64,000 nt of DNA from Nitrospira sp. ND1 (GTDB taxonomy: Bacteria; Nitrospirota; Nitrospiria; Nitrospirales; Nitrospiraceae). Each line of letters opens with the position of its first letter. Within the stretch, counting starts at the first letter, position 1. The stretch spans positions 2,571,236 through 2,635,235 of the forward strand of contig NZ_FWEX01000006.1 of the NCBI RefSeq assembly GCF_900170025.1, given 5' to 3'. Below are positions 17,069 to 26,058 of the stretch, piece after piece. A program made the translations under genes and the position numbers. Under the pieces are notes generated by a model. The model saw only the letters and a list, made by a program, of their open reading frames with translations, was not told the origin of the DNA and did no database searches.

Positions 17069-18469
17069 ATGCGAGGACTAATGTGGCGTGCCGCGACGTT
17101 GGTGATGCTCTTGCTGGGCACAGCCGGCTGTGCCGATTCACTGAGCGGCCTGTCGGGGTCGGGGGTGGCGAAGGGGACCGGGCAGACCGTTACTGTTCAT
17201 CCCCGTGAAATCGATGAGGTGCTGGACAACCCTGGAATGGGCTTTGCCGATTTTCATTTCGGGTTCGGACATCCGCCGGCACCGGAAGAGTATCCCCATA
17301 CGACCGTCGCCTATTTTCGTTGGCCCTGGGCGGAACTCGAACCGAAGGAAGGTCAGTACAACTTCGCCCTCGTGGATCGTGTGATCGAGCAGGCCAAAGC
17401 CAAGGGAGAGACACTCGCCATCCGCATCGTGTCCGAATACAAAACCGGCTCGCCCCAATGGTTGCTCGACAAGGGGGTCGGGAGTGTGAAGGAGTCCGAC
17501 GGCATTTTCCCCGACTACAACCATCCCGTTTTTCTCGACTACCATGAGCGGCTGATCCGCGCATTCGGTGAACGCTACGGCCGCTCCGTCGATATCGATC
17601 ATGTCGACATCGGGTCCATCGGATGTTGGGGCGAGTGGAATACGGTGTGTTGCGAAGGTGTGGAAGCCCAGTGTAAGGCATTCTTTCCGACCGAGGCGAA
17701 TCAGATCGCCATCACGGACTGGTACCTGAAATATTTCGCAGGCACTCCGTTGGTGATGCTCCACGGCGGACAACTGAAGTATGCGGCCTCGCACGGCGCC
17801 GGTTGGCGCGGGGATTGTTTCGGCGATTACGGCTATTTCAGTCCTGACTGGAATCATATGGAACACGCCTACCCTCCGGTACTCGAAGAGGCGGTTATTG
17901 CGAATGCCTGGAAGCGTGGGCCGGTTCAGATGGAGGTCTGCGGGTACATTCACGAGTGGTACGATCGCGGGTTCGATCTCGACCGTATTCTGAATCAGGG
18001 CTTGGAGTGGCATCTCTCGGTGCTGAATGCGAAGTCGAAGCCGGTGCCTGCCGCCTGGCGACCGCGGTTCAATGAATTTTTGAAAAGGATCGGGTATCGC
18101 TTCGTCTTGCGCGAACTGACGCATTCAGCGGAGAGTCACCCCGGCGGGCCGCTCGTCCTTCAGTCGCGTTGGGAGAATAAGGGGGTGGCGCCGATCTACC
18201 ACGCCTGGCCGCTGGCCTATCGGCTACGATCGAGCTCGGATCAGGTTGTGGCGCAGTGGACCAGTCCTGCCGATCTCAAGCAATGGCTGCCGGGACCTTC
18301 GCCCCGGGTCGAGGATACGGTGGTGGTGCCGGAGACCCTGTCCGCCGGTTCCTATGCGTTGGATGTGGCGATTCTCTCTGAAGATGCCCTCTCCGCCCAT
18401 GTCGAGTTGGCAATCGAGGGGAAACGAGCAGACCGGTGGTATGCGCTGTCACGCGTGGAGATTCGTTGA
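17069..18469 (+). CDS. DUF4832 lipoprotein with glycosidase-like barrel
   Basis: A 466-residue lipoprotein (lipobox LLGTAGC, Cys21) preceded by AAGGAGGA. Residues about 50-340 look like a TIM-barrel glycoside-hydrolase relative: NPGMGFADFHFG, YFRWPWAELEPKEGQYNF, the candidate acid/base region DIGSIGCWGEWN, and the later CGYIHEWYDRG. From about 350 onwards (VLQSRWENKGVAPIYHAWPL) it matches DUF4832, the beta-sandwich often found after such barrels. It may act on an extracellular polysaccharide, but the reaction is not known. Confidence 0.8.
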   Translation: MRGLMWRAATLVMLLLGTAGCADSLSGLSGSGVAKGTGQTVTVHPREIDEVLDNPGMGFADFHFGFGHPPAPEEYPHTTVAYFRWPWAELEPKEGQYNFALVDRVIEQAKAKGETLAIRIVSEYKTGSPQWLLDKGVGSVKESDGIFPDYNHPVFLDYHERLIRAFGERYGRSVDIDHVDIGSIGCWGEWNTVCCEGVEAQCKAFFPTEANQIAITDWYLKYFAGTPLVMLHGGQLKYAASHGAGWRGDCFGDYGYFSPDWNHMEHAYPPVLEEAVIANAWKRGPVQMEVCGYIHEWYDRGFDLDRILNQGLEWHLSVLNAKSKPVPAAWRPRFNEFLKRIGYRFVLRELTHSAESHPGGPLVLQSRWENKGVAPIYHAWPLAYRLRSSSDQVVAQWTSPADLKQWLPGPSPRVEDTVVVPETLSAGSYALDVAILSEDALSAHVELAIEGKRADRWYALSRVEIR

Positions 18470-18544
18470 TTGCTCGGCCTGGTGTGAGTCTGTTCGTCCG
18501 GTATCGGTGTTATGAGAGGCGGATCGTTGTGGTGGGAGGCGTCG

Positions 18545-19468
18545 TTACGCGACCAGTGCCGGCGCGACAGTCCCAAGCTGAAGCGCCGTGATCACCTGGT
18601 TGCCGTTCCCGCGATACTCGATCCGATCGAAGCTGACTTTGTTGGCCATGGCGATCCCGCGGCCATGGGTGTCGAAGGCTCGCTCGGGGTCGAAGTTCAA
18701 ATACTTCCGCCACTCGAATCCCTTGCCCTGATCGGTAATGTGCAGGGAGAGTTTGTCTGGATGGCGGACAAAGTGTGCCGTGGCCTCGCGGGACGAGTAG
18801 AGGGGATCGCTCAGCCGTCGCTCGATTTCATTGTCCAGCCGTTCCTCTTCGATGAGGCGTGATTTCTCTTTATAGCCGATATTCAAGTTGCCGTGTTCGA
18901 TCGCGTTCAAGGTGAGTTCGAGGATGCCGGTGACCACCCGATTGGCATCGGGATAGGCATGCGCGAGCAGCATCGCCAGGTTTTTCGCCTCTTCAGGCGT
19001 TTTGAACCGGAACGTTCCCGAGTTCAGCAGGCGCATGGTCGTGGTGGTCCGGCGCAGGTCCTGTCGTACGTCCAGGTAGCTGATGTGATCGCGGACTGCC
19101 GCATCGACGATGGCTTGCAGGGTCGCTTTGTCGAACGGCTTTGCCAGGTAATAGTAGGCTCCTGCCTGGAGTCCTTCCAGGGTCTGCTGATGTGTGGAGG
19201 CCGCCGTCTGCATGATCACGGGAATCTGGCTCAAGACGGTATGATGCTTCATCCTGTGGAGGACTTCCATTCCGTCCATCTCGGGCATGATACGGTCCAG
19301 GAGGACGGCGTGGAATCGGTCCGGTTCTCGTTCCAGCATGTTCCAGGCTTGGACGCCGCTTTGTGCCGTGGTGCACGAATATTCCTTCTCGCGTAGGAAT
19401 TCGAGCAGGATATTGAGGTTGAGTGGAGAATCATCCACGAGCAATAACTGTGTTTGCGGGAACAGCAT
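18545..19468 (-). CDS. Response regulator with GHKL ATPase (anti-sigma-type) output domain
   Basis: A 307-residue protein in two parts. Residues about 5-125 are a receiver domain (LLVDDSPLNLNIL, phosphoacceptor Asp58 in LLDRIMPEMDG, Lys in LAKPFDK). Residues about 150-300 are a HATPase_c_2-like domain (LELTLNAIEHGNLNIGY as N-box, ITDQGKGFEWRKYL as G1, THGRGIAMAN as G2). No HisKA helix is present, so the output is likely a serine-kinase/anti-sigma switch of the RsbW/SpoIIAB sort, or direct ATP binding. I start at the ATG 11 nt after GGAGG; an upstream GTG overlaps that RBS. No anti-anti-sigma gene lies nearby. Confidence 0.85.
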   Translation of the reverse strand: MLFPQTQLLLVDDSPLNLNILLEFLREKEYSCTTAQSGVQAWNMLEREPDRFHAVLLDRIMPEMDGMEVLHRMKHHTVLSQIPVIMQTAASTHQQTLEGLQAGAYYYLAKPFDKATLQAIVDAAVRDHISYLDVRQDLRRTTTTMRLLNSGTFRFKTPEEAKNLAMLLAHAYPDANRVVTGILELTLNAIEHGNLNIGYKEKSRLIEEERLDNEIERRLSDPLYSSREATAHFVRHPDKLSLHITDQGKGFEWRKYLNFDPERAFDTHGRGIAMANKVSFDRIEYRGNGNQVITALQLGTVAPALVA

Positions 19469-19612
19469 GATCCGTGGCACCTCCGGTTGCCGGCTTGGCC
19501 GTCGAGGTCTAGGGCAGAAGTCGTGGGCCTCGCATCGGAATACAAGGCACTGATAGCCCTATCGGAAGTCGACGGAGAATACTTAAGTGAGGGCTGAAAG
19601 AGGGGGAAATCG

Positions 19613-19649
19613 AAGGACTCGCCGGGGGATGAGCCCCGGCAGAGTCCTT
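19613..19649 (-). terminator. Strong stem-loop after the FKBP gene
   Basis: AAGGACTC and GAGTCCTT form an outer 8-bp stem, and CCGGGG/CCCCGG an inner 6-bp stem around a short loop. It lies just downstream of the FKBP stop codon on the minus strand. No long T-run follows, so it could be an intrinsic-like terminator or an mRNA-stabilising hairpin. Confidence 0.6.
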
Positions 19650-19659
19650 TCGGAAGGGG

Positions 19660-20337
19660 CTACTGCTTGACGATGTCCAGCAATTCCACTTCGAAAATCA
19701 GGGTGGCGCCGGGCTTGATGACCGGGGGTGATCCACGGTCCCCGTAGGCGATGCCCGACGGGCAGACCAGTTTGCTCTTGCCGCCGACCTTGATCAGCTG
19801 TACTGCTTCGGTCCAGCATTTGATGACCTGGTTCAGCGGGAAGGTGGCCGGTTCGCCGCGTTTGACCGAGCTGTCGAACACCGTTCCGTCGATCAGCGTC
19901 CCGTGGTAGTGGACTTTCACCGTATCGGTGGCCTTCGGGGTCGCGCCCTTGCCTTCCTTGATCGTCGTGACGATCGCACCCGATTCCGTTTTCTTCGCGC
20001 CCGACTCCGCCGCGGCCTTGGCCAGGAATCCTACTCCGGCTTTCTTTTCGACCTCGGCCAGCGCCGTGGCGCGTACCTGCTGCATCTGTTGAATCTTCGG
20101 ACCGTACACTTGCAAATCGACCTTTTGGGGATGTTTCAAGACACCATCGACCAAACCGGCTTTCACGAATTCCAGTTCGGATTCGTTCAAAGTAAACGGG
20201 CCGAGCGATTGGCTGATGGCCGCACCGAGGGCGTAGAGCGTTTTCTGCTCGTCGTTGGCCGGCTCAGGGGCGGCCGCCCAGCTGAGCGAGGATATGAGGA
20301 GCACCACTGCGGAGACGGCACCGGTCACATGACGCAT
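19660..20337 (-). CDS. FKBP-type peptidyl-prolyl cis-trans isomerase, periplasmic
   Basis: A 225-residue protein with signal peptide (VVLLISSLSWAAA), an N-terminal dimerisation-type helical domain (residues about 30-110, with ALGAAISQSLGPFTLNESEL) and a C-terminal FKBP domain (VKVHYHGTLIDGTVFDSSVK, KLVCPSGIAYGDRGSPPVIK, ATLIFEVELLDI). This is the FkpA/Mip architecture and should assist folding of envelope proteins. I start at the ATG after AAAGGA; further upstream the frame runs into a dispersed repeat at 20416-20541. A strong stem-loop follows the stop. Confidence 0.92.
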   Translation of the reverse strand: MRHVTGAVSAVVLLISSLSWAAAPEPANDEQKTLYALGAAISQSLGPFTLNESELEFVKAGLVDGVLKHPQKVDLQVYGPKIQQMQQVRATALAEVEKKAGVGFLAKAAAESGAKKTESGAIVTTIKEGKGATPKATDTVKVHYHGTLIDGTVFDSSVKRGEPATFPLNQVIKCWTEAVQLIKVGGKSKLVCPSGIAYGDRGSPPVIKPGATLIFEVELLDIVKQ

Positions 20338-20415
20338 AGACGATCCTTTCTGATGGAAAGCATGACTCTGCTCACCATATGCCAGGGAGCCTGTGCGGCT
20401 CAAGATAATTCTTGG

Positions 20416-20541
20416 GCAGGCTGCTGAAAACGGCCTCCCGCGTCGTTCTCGGCTCGTCAAAATCCTCGACGTACCCCTGCGGGTACGCCTCCGGTTTTGA
20501 CTCGCCTGCGGCCTAGCGGGACGTCGTTTTGAGCAGCCTGC
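20416..20541. repeat. Inverted-repeat element (126 bp), GCAGGC-type family
   Basis: The ends GCAGGCTGCTGAAAACGGCC and GACGTCGTTTTGAGCAGCCTGC (complement begins GCAGGCTGCTCAAAACGAC) form an imperfect terminal repeat. The centre has the hairpin CGTACCCCTGCGGGTACG. The block GCGTCGTTCTCGGC plus the hairpin region is shared with the CTAG-type element at 27989-28177. It lies 79 bp upstream of the FKBP start codon. Confidence 0.75.
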
Positions 20542-20647
20542 GAAGATTACGCAGACTTGTCTGTAGCCTTGCCGAATGGACGGCCTGTCTGGCGTCCAGG
20601 ATGGGTAAGTATGTCGTCTGTTTCAGCAGTCTTGCCGTGAGGTGCGG

Positions 20648-21592
20648 TCAGGAGAGCGTATCACGTCCGTGCGGGCTCTCCAGATCCAGTTGCGGTCCGA
20701 TGGGGACGATGCGGGTCGGGTTGATGTCGTCATGGGTCACGTAGTAGTGCCGCTTGATATGGTCGAAATCCACGGTCTCCGCGATACCCTTCACCTGGTA
20801 GAGGTCCCGAAGGTAGCCATAGAGATGGGGGTAGTCGACGATGCGCCGGAGGTTGCATTTGAAATGCCCGTGGTAGACGGCATCGAACCGGAGCAGCGTG
20901 ACAAACAACCGCCAATCGGACTCGACGAATTGGGCACCGAAGAGGTAGCGCCGGTCGCGGAGCCTCGTGTCGAGTTGATCCAGCGCAACGAAGACTGAGC
21001 GCGCGGCGCGTTCATACACCTGTTGGGAGGTCGCAAAACCGGCGCGGTAGACCCCGTCGTTCACGCGCTCGTATACAAAGTCGTTCATCTCGTCGATCTG
21101 CGGACGGAGAGCTGCCGGGTACAGGTCCAGCCGGCTGGTGGTGAAGCGATTGAACTCACCGTTGAAGATTCGCATGAGGTCATCGTCGGAATTGGTCACG
21201 ATTCGTTTTGTGACCGTGTCCCACAACACCGGAACCGTCACGCGGCCGTGGTAATTGGGGTCGGTGGCACGATAGGCCTCGCTGAGGAAGTGAAACCCAT
21301 TGGTCGTATCCAGGGAGTGACCGGGGCCGTTGTGAAAGGCCCATCCCTGGTCGTCCCGGATCGGGTCGACCACGGTCATGCCGATCACCTCGGTGAGCCC
21401 TTTGAGCGCGCGGACGATGATGGTGCGATGCGCCCAGGGGCAGGCGAGGGAGACGTAGAGATGATACCGCCCGGCTGCGGCCGGATATCCGGAGCGGCCG
21501 TCCTCGGTGACCCAGTGGCGAAACGCGTCGGACTGCCGTTTGAATTCGCCCGTGCCGGTCTGTTCATTCGGAAACTGGGGTTGTGCCCTCAT
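20648..21592 (-). CDS. Glutathionyl-hydroquinone reductase (Xi-class GST, YqjG/Gto type)
   Basis: A 314-residue protein with the Xi-class signature near residue 50: YHLYVSLACPWAHRTIIVR, with catalytic Cys in CPWAH. Other family blocks are EVIGMTVVDPIRDDQGWAF, VTVPVLWDTVTKRIVTN and FVTLLRFDAVYHGHFKCNLR. The enzymes reduce glutathionyl-hydroquinones using glutathione. Length and motifs match the family closely. The ATG follows GGAGAAT with normal spacing. There is no obvious operon partner; the ankyrin gene ends about 100 bp upstream on the same strand. Confidence 0.93.
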   Translation of the reverse strand: MRAQPQFPNEQTGTGEFKRQSDAFRHWVTEDGRSGYPAAAGRYHLYVSLACPWAHRTIIVRALKGLTEVIGMTVVDPIRDDQGWAFHNGPGHSLDTTNGFHFLSEAYRATDPNYHGRVTVPVLWDTVTKRIVTNSDDDLMRIFNGEFNRFTTSRLDLYPAALRPQIDEMNDFVYERVNDGVYRAGFATSQQVYERAARSVFVALDQLDTRLRDRRYLFGAQFVESDWRLFVTLLRFDAVYHGHFKCNLRRIVDYPHLYGYLRDLYQVKGIAETVDFDHIKRHYYVTHDDINPTRIVPIGPQLDLESPHGRDTLS

Positions 21593-21690
21593 TGCACGAT
21601 TCTCCTTGGGAGTTCTACCTTAGTCAGAATCAAGGGGGCTCGTCAATTGTCGATAGGGTCGCGCGATGTCGTGGTGCCTCGAATGTAAGG

Positions 21691-23718
21691 TCATTGTCGT
21701 TCGGTGTGTGCTGGGTGGTGGGGCGCTGCGAGGTCCCATCCGACGGAAAAGAGTACGAGGAGACCGGCGGCGGTGGTCTGCTTCGTGCGGGCCGTGGTTT
21801 CCCGAGCCGGCAGGGGCTCGTTCGCGATGAGGCCGTCGCCTAGGACTCGAGCATCGAGATCGAGCGTGCCGCCGATACCGACATTGAAACTGTATTGGTC
21901 CTGTCGATGCGGCCGGTATCCCATCATCAGGCCGAACCCCACGGCGTCGATGATCCGCGACCCCGGCGCGACCGTGAGAAACGGCCCCCAACTCCAACGT
22001 TGCTCGTCCCACCGGTCGATCCAGAGGTGCATTTCCGGCATGAAGCGCACCAGATCGTTTCGTTCATTGTCGATGCGGACGATACGGTTGACGACTGTGA
22101 CGGAATCCACCCGTCTCGGGCCAAGGTTATGTGTCCATCCGAGGCCGAGCCCGAAGCCGAGGCGCTGAAACATCCATGGACGTTCAGCGTCCGTGTCCGG
22201 CGGATTCTCCTTCTTGTCCGTGGCGGGAGCCAGGGTCGGCAGCGGTGTGCGGTCAGTCGAGGGACCGGTCGCGCCTGTCTGCGGAGCAAGAGCTGCCGCA
22301 GAGGAGGAGTCGGCTGAAGCGACAAGCGGAGCGGAGTGAGGGCGCGTCGAATCAGTGGATGGAGTGAGCTGGGGCGGTTGCCGCGGTCTTCGTCTTTCCT
22401 CCGCAGGCTCGATCGCTGGTGTCCAGGTACGACGCTGTTGATCCGCCGACGGTGAAGCCGCAGGTTTGGTCTCCACCTGGGTATCGACGGCGGCGATCAG
22501 TGGTGTCGGCGTCGGTGATGGCGTAGTTGGAGGATGTACCGTGTTCTGCGGTGTGAGCGACTTGGTCGGCGGCATGTCGGATACCTGCGGGGACAACGGT
22601 GTCACCGTGTCAGCGGGTGGTTGGGATTCAGTGGGCAGAGGTTGCGAGGCGATTGCCTTACTGGCTTCGGGATCTCTTGTGGGACCGGTCGCGATCGGCG
22701 GCGCCGGTACCGGACCTGTGTGCGGCCTGGAAGTGGCAACAGCGGGCGAAGTGGCCGCCGAAGTCCCCTCAGGTGCGGGAGAGAGGGATTCCGCAGCGGT
22801 CGAACCGGTGGAGGATTCCGTCGCTGGAGTGGATGGGGTGGGGATGACTGCGATATCCGGTTGCCTGTCGTCCTGCGCCGACATGTCTGTCGGCGGATTG
22901 AGCGACGGTACGGCTGGAAGCGGGGCCGCGCTTCGAGACGGCGCCGGAGGGTTACTCTGGACCGCGCTTGAGAGTGTCCCCAGATCCGGAGCCGCCATGC
23001 CGGGAGCTGTCTGTGGACTTTCTGCCGTCGCGGCGGACGATTGGGGCGTCGGCGGTATCTCGGCGGCTGGTATGGCCCGCACGGGTGTTCTGTTAAATGC
23101 GTGCCGGAGTGAACCATTGCTACTTTCGGTTGCCAGAGTGATCGGAGTTCTTCCGCTCGCATCTCTGAGCTCAGGATCGGCTCCATAGCGAAGGAGTATG
23201 TCGATCACGTTGGCTTGCCGGGTCAGCCGGTCCGCCCGGGATTCACCGGAGAGTTCCCAAAATCGCCTGACGGCCTGATGGAGCGGCGTGAATGCGAGGG
23301 CGTTCCGTGCCGAGGTCTGCGCCTCTGTGGCCAGGAGTGCCTCCACGCAGGGCACCTGCCCATAAAAACTCGCCTGATGTAACGCGGTATTGCCGGCTCG
23401 ATCCGTTGTCTCAACCTCCGCATGCCGGTTGAGGAGTAGAGTGACCAGCGCCAGATTGCCCCTGCCTGCGGCTGTGATCAGTGGCGTCGCGCCCTGGGCG
23501 TCTCGTGCCTCGATATTCGCTCCCTGGTCAAGCAGCCGTTTGGCTTGGGCCGCGGTTCCTTCGGTGAGCGCCCTGTGGATCGAGTGGTCGGAATGGATGA
23601 GCGAGGCGTTCGGTTTGGGTTGCGGCTTATCGGGACGCGCGTGACTGACGGACGGGAGTCCGAAAATGAGAAGCAGGAAGGCGCAGGTAACGCCGGTGCT
23701 GTGGTGCAAGCGAAACAC
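21691..23718 (-). CDS. Exported ankyrin-repeat protein with low-complexity linker and beta-rich C-terminal domain
   Basis: A 675-residue protein. A signal peptide (VTCAFLLLIFGLPSVSHA) is followed by ankyrin repeats at about 45-225 (IEARDAQGATPLITAAGRGN, VETTDRAGNTALHQASFYGQ, PELRDASGRTPITLA). A Pro/Ser/Thr/Ala-rich linker of about 270 residues comes next, then a C-terminal Gly/aromatic beta-strand domain (LGFGLGLGWTHNLGPRRVD to LFSVGWDLAAPHHP) that looks like an outer-membrane beta-barrel. I start at GTG after GGGGACCC; a TTG six codons upstream is the alternative. The domain combination is unusual. Confidence 0.75.
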   Translation of the reverse strand: MFRLHHSTGVTCAFLLLIFGLPSVSHARPDKPQPKPNASLIHSDHSIHRALTEGTAAQAKRLLDQGANIEARDAQGATPLITAAGRGNLALVTLLLNRHAEVETTDRAGNTALHQASFYGQVPCVEALLATEAQTSARNALAFTPLHQAVRRFWELSGESRADRLTRQANVIDILLRYGADPELRDASGRTPITLATESSNGSLRHAFNRTPVRAIPAAEIPPTPQSSAATAESPQTAPGMAAPDLGTLSSAVQSNPPAPSRSAAPLPAVPSLNPPTDMSAQDDRQPDIAVIPTPSTPATESSTGSTAAESLSPAPEGTSAATSPAVATSRPHTGPVPAPPIATGPTRDPEASKAIASQPLPTESQPPADTVTPLSPQVSDMPPTKSLTPQNTVHPPTTPSPTPTPLIAAVDTQVETKPAASPSADQQRRTWTPAIEPAEERRRPRQPPQLTPSTDSTRPHSAPLVASADSSSAAALAPQTGATGPSTDRTPLPTLAPATDKKENPPDTDAERPWMFQRLGFGLGLGWTHNLGPRRVDSVTVVNRIVRIDNERNDLVRFMPEMHLWIDRWDEQRWSWGPFLTVAPGSRIIDAVGFGLMMGYRPHRQDQYSFNVGIGGTLDLDARVLGDGLIANEPLPARETTARTKQTTAAGLLVLFSVGWDLAAPHHPAHTERQ

Positions 23719-24015
23719 GGGTCCCCAACAAGGCAATTCAAGAGGTTCTCGGCCGGTGTATGGTTTAGCATACAGTCCGCATTGGCGTCACCTGAGTGTG
23801 CGACCGGGGTGGAACAATGTGATTAGCGAAGCCGCCGCTCGGTCTTGCATGGGCCGTTGGATGGGCAATGAATTGATGGTCGGGTCAGTCTTCAGGAAGA
23901 GGTGGGAGCGGCAGAGAAGGGATAACGCGGTGAGACCTTGCCAGGGGCGGACCCTCCGGTTGGAAGAGCACTGAGAGGATCACGTTTCAGCAGCTGTGGC
24001 GCCTATGGTCCGGGA

Positions 24016-24510
24016 TTACCAACGTCTATGCCAGCGTCCATAGTAGGGCCGATAGTACCGTGGTCCCCAGGCGTAGGGCCGGCCATAGAACGGTGAGCCA
24101 TAGAGCCATGGACGTCCGAGGTACAGGCCAAAACCCACAGACGGATATCCATAGAGCAATCCGGGCGCAACATAATTGTAGGTCGATACGGAAGAGGACT
24201 GCTCGGCCATCTGACGTTGAAGGTCGGCGGTCATGGCACTTTGCCGATCAGCCTGCTCTTTCAACTGGCCGACGGCGTTTTGCTGGACATGGACCTCTGC
24301 TTCCAGCTTCGAAATTTTGTCGCGCTGGATTTCGATAAACGCCTGCAGGCATCGCGTGTGCGCATCACCCGTGTAGCTTGAACATTCCCAGGGGCCGGAA
24401 GAGTCGGCGGCGTGGAGGGGAGGCGTGAAGAGGACGGTGCAGAAACCGACTGTGAGAAACGTGACCCAATGCCGAGGAGATTTCATTCGATCAGTCGTGA
24501 GACGTACCAT
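24016..24510 (-). CDS. Small exported coiled-coil protein with Tyr/Gly/Pro-rich tail
   Basis: A 164-residue protein preceded by GGGAGG. The signal peptide ends at LHA-AD. A short Cys pair (WECSSYTGDAHTRCLQ) is followed by a heptad coiled coil (QRDKISKLEAEVHVQQNAVG to LQRQMAEQSS) and a C-terminal tail rich in Tyr, Gly, Pro and Trp. No family is recognised. The tail is reminiscent of surface-associated or structural proteins, but this is composition only. Confidence 0.7.
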   Translation of the reverse strand: MVRLTTDRMKSPRHWVTFLTVGFCTVLFTPPLHAADSSGPWECSSYTGDAHTRCLQAFIEIQRDKISKLEAEVHVQQNAVGQLKEQADRQSAMTADLQRQMAEQSSSVSTYNYVAPGLLYGYPSVGFGLYLGRPWLYGSPFYGRPYAWGPRYYRPYYGRWHRRW

Positions 24511-24677
24511 GAGGTTCCTCCCTGGCTAGCTGGCTATAGCCTACCATCCCCGTGTCGGCGAAGACCAGGTCTGGGGCTAACCTTCTGAAACGAACCACGC
24601 GCTGATCGGTTGACAACCGGCTGCAGGGGAAGGATGCTCAGCGGCGGCAACCGGTTGTGGAAAGGAGAGGGGGAGAA

Positions 24678-25602
24678 ATGGGACAGAAGCAGGTGATTGC
24701 GGTGGTCGGGGCGACGGGCGATTCTGGCCGATCCAAGCAGCGGCATGACGGTGCGGGCATTGACCAGGGATGTGAATTCGGACAAGGCCAGGGAGCTCGC
24801 GCGACTGGGCGCCGAGGTGGTCGCGGCCGACGTGCACGATGGCGAGAGTTTGAAGCGGGCGTTTGCGGGGGCTGCCGGGGTGTTTTGCGTGACCTTTTTC
24901 TGGTCGCATTTTTCTCCCGAAAAGGAATTTGCTGAAGCCGAGGCGATGGCCAAGGCCGCCAAGTCGGCAGGGGTCCCACATGTGATCTGGTCGACCCTCG
25001 AAGATACGCGTCGATGGGTTCCGCTCTCGGATAACCGGATGCCGACACTGATGGGCAAGTACAAGGTGCCGCATTTCGATGCCAAGGGCGAAGCGGATCA
25101 GGTGTTCAGGCAACTCGGTGTGCCGACGACCTTCTTACTGACGTCGTTCTACTGGGACAATCTCATCCACTTCGGCATGGGTCCGAAGAAGGGCCCGGAC
25201 GGGACACTGGCGTTCACGCTTCCCATGGGCGAGGCGAGATTGCCCGGTATCGCGGCTGAGGATATCGGGAAGTGCGCCTTGGGGCTGTTGAAAAAACGGG
25301 ATGCGTATCTGGGGAAGACCGTCGGAATCGCGGGGGAGCATCTCACCGGATCACAAATGGCCGTTGCGTTGACGAAGGCCCTGGGCCAGGAGGTGCGCTA
25401 CAACGCGGTGCCGCCGGAGGTGTACCGGACATTCGGGTTCCCCGGAGCGGATGATCTGGGCAACATGTTTCAGTTCAAACGTGACTTCAATGCGCTGTTC
25501 TGTGGCGCACGCGAGCCGGCGATCGCCCGGGCGCTGAATCCCGGGCTGCAGACCTTTGCGCAGTGGTTGGAGGCGAACAAGGGGCGAATTCCCCTGTCGT
25601 AG
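24678..25602 (+). pseudogene. NmrA-like NAD(P)-binding protein, frameshifted by internal deletion
   Basis: Two frames together encode an NmrA/HSCARG-like protein. From the ATG after GGAGAGGGGG the first frame gives MGQKQVIAVVGATG, the start of the Rossmann fold. After about base 24719 the match continues in the next frame with AILADPSSGMTVRALTRDVN and runs to the end. The GxxGxxG loop expected between them (about eight residues) is missing and the frame changes, consistent with a deletion between short GGCG repeats. The downstream part (TFFWSHFSPEKEFAEAEAMA, STLEDTRRWVPLSDNRMP, TSFYWDNLIHFGMGPKKGPD) is intact. Without the cofactor loop the product should not bind NADP. A sequencing error is the alternative. 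Confidence 0.7.
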
Positions 25603-25623
25603 ACGGAGCCAGGTTCCTAACTG

Positions 25624-25854
25624 CTAAGCCGGCACTTTATGTGACGGCTTGTGCTTGGAAAGCTGACACGAGGGCGTGAAGGGATTGCAGCGCAGGCGGT
25701 GGATCTTGATCGTCCGAAGCTTCTCCGCTCCTGCCGTGATTCTCGGCTCGGGAGGGCGCTCGCCGTTCACGAGCAACGGAAACGAGGCCAGCGTCGTCAG
25801 GACGCAGATCGAAAGGACGGCCACCACCCATGCGAAGTAGAATGAATATCGCAT
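25624..25854 (-). CDS. Possible small membrane-anchored protein
   Basis: A 76-residue frame with one hydrophobic N-terminal segment (FYFAWVVAVLSICVLTTLAS) that could be a signal anchor, then a basic tail with two Cys (RLRCNPFTPSCQLSKHKPSH). The hydrophobic start and lack of competing frames favour a real gene. No homologue is recognised and the RBS is weak. It may equally be non-coding. Confidence 0.4.
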   Translation of the reverse strand: MRYSFYFAWVVAVLSICVLTTLASFPLLVNGERPPEPRITAGAEKLRTIKIHRLRCNPFTPSCQLSKHKPSHKVPA

Positions 25855-26058
25855 GGCCTATTCGTACCATAGCGACATGAGATGTCAACGAAACCGTTGT
25901 TTTTTACCGTCTGTTCCTGTCGCTCAGGACGGAGGGGTCTGTTCCGGAAGTTTCCGTAGTCGGTTTCAGGAATTGCTCCGGTGTGGTCATTGGTAGACAC
26001 TGTTGTGGTGGGCATCGGATTCCGCTGTCACTCACCAGTCTCACAAGGAGGACTCTCT

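Noticed and set aside
22466-23188. Gly/Val/Ser-rich 240-aa plus-strand frame
   Set aside because: Mirror of the Pro/Ser/Thr linker of the ankyrin protein; composition follows from that strand.
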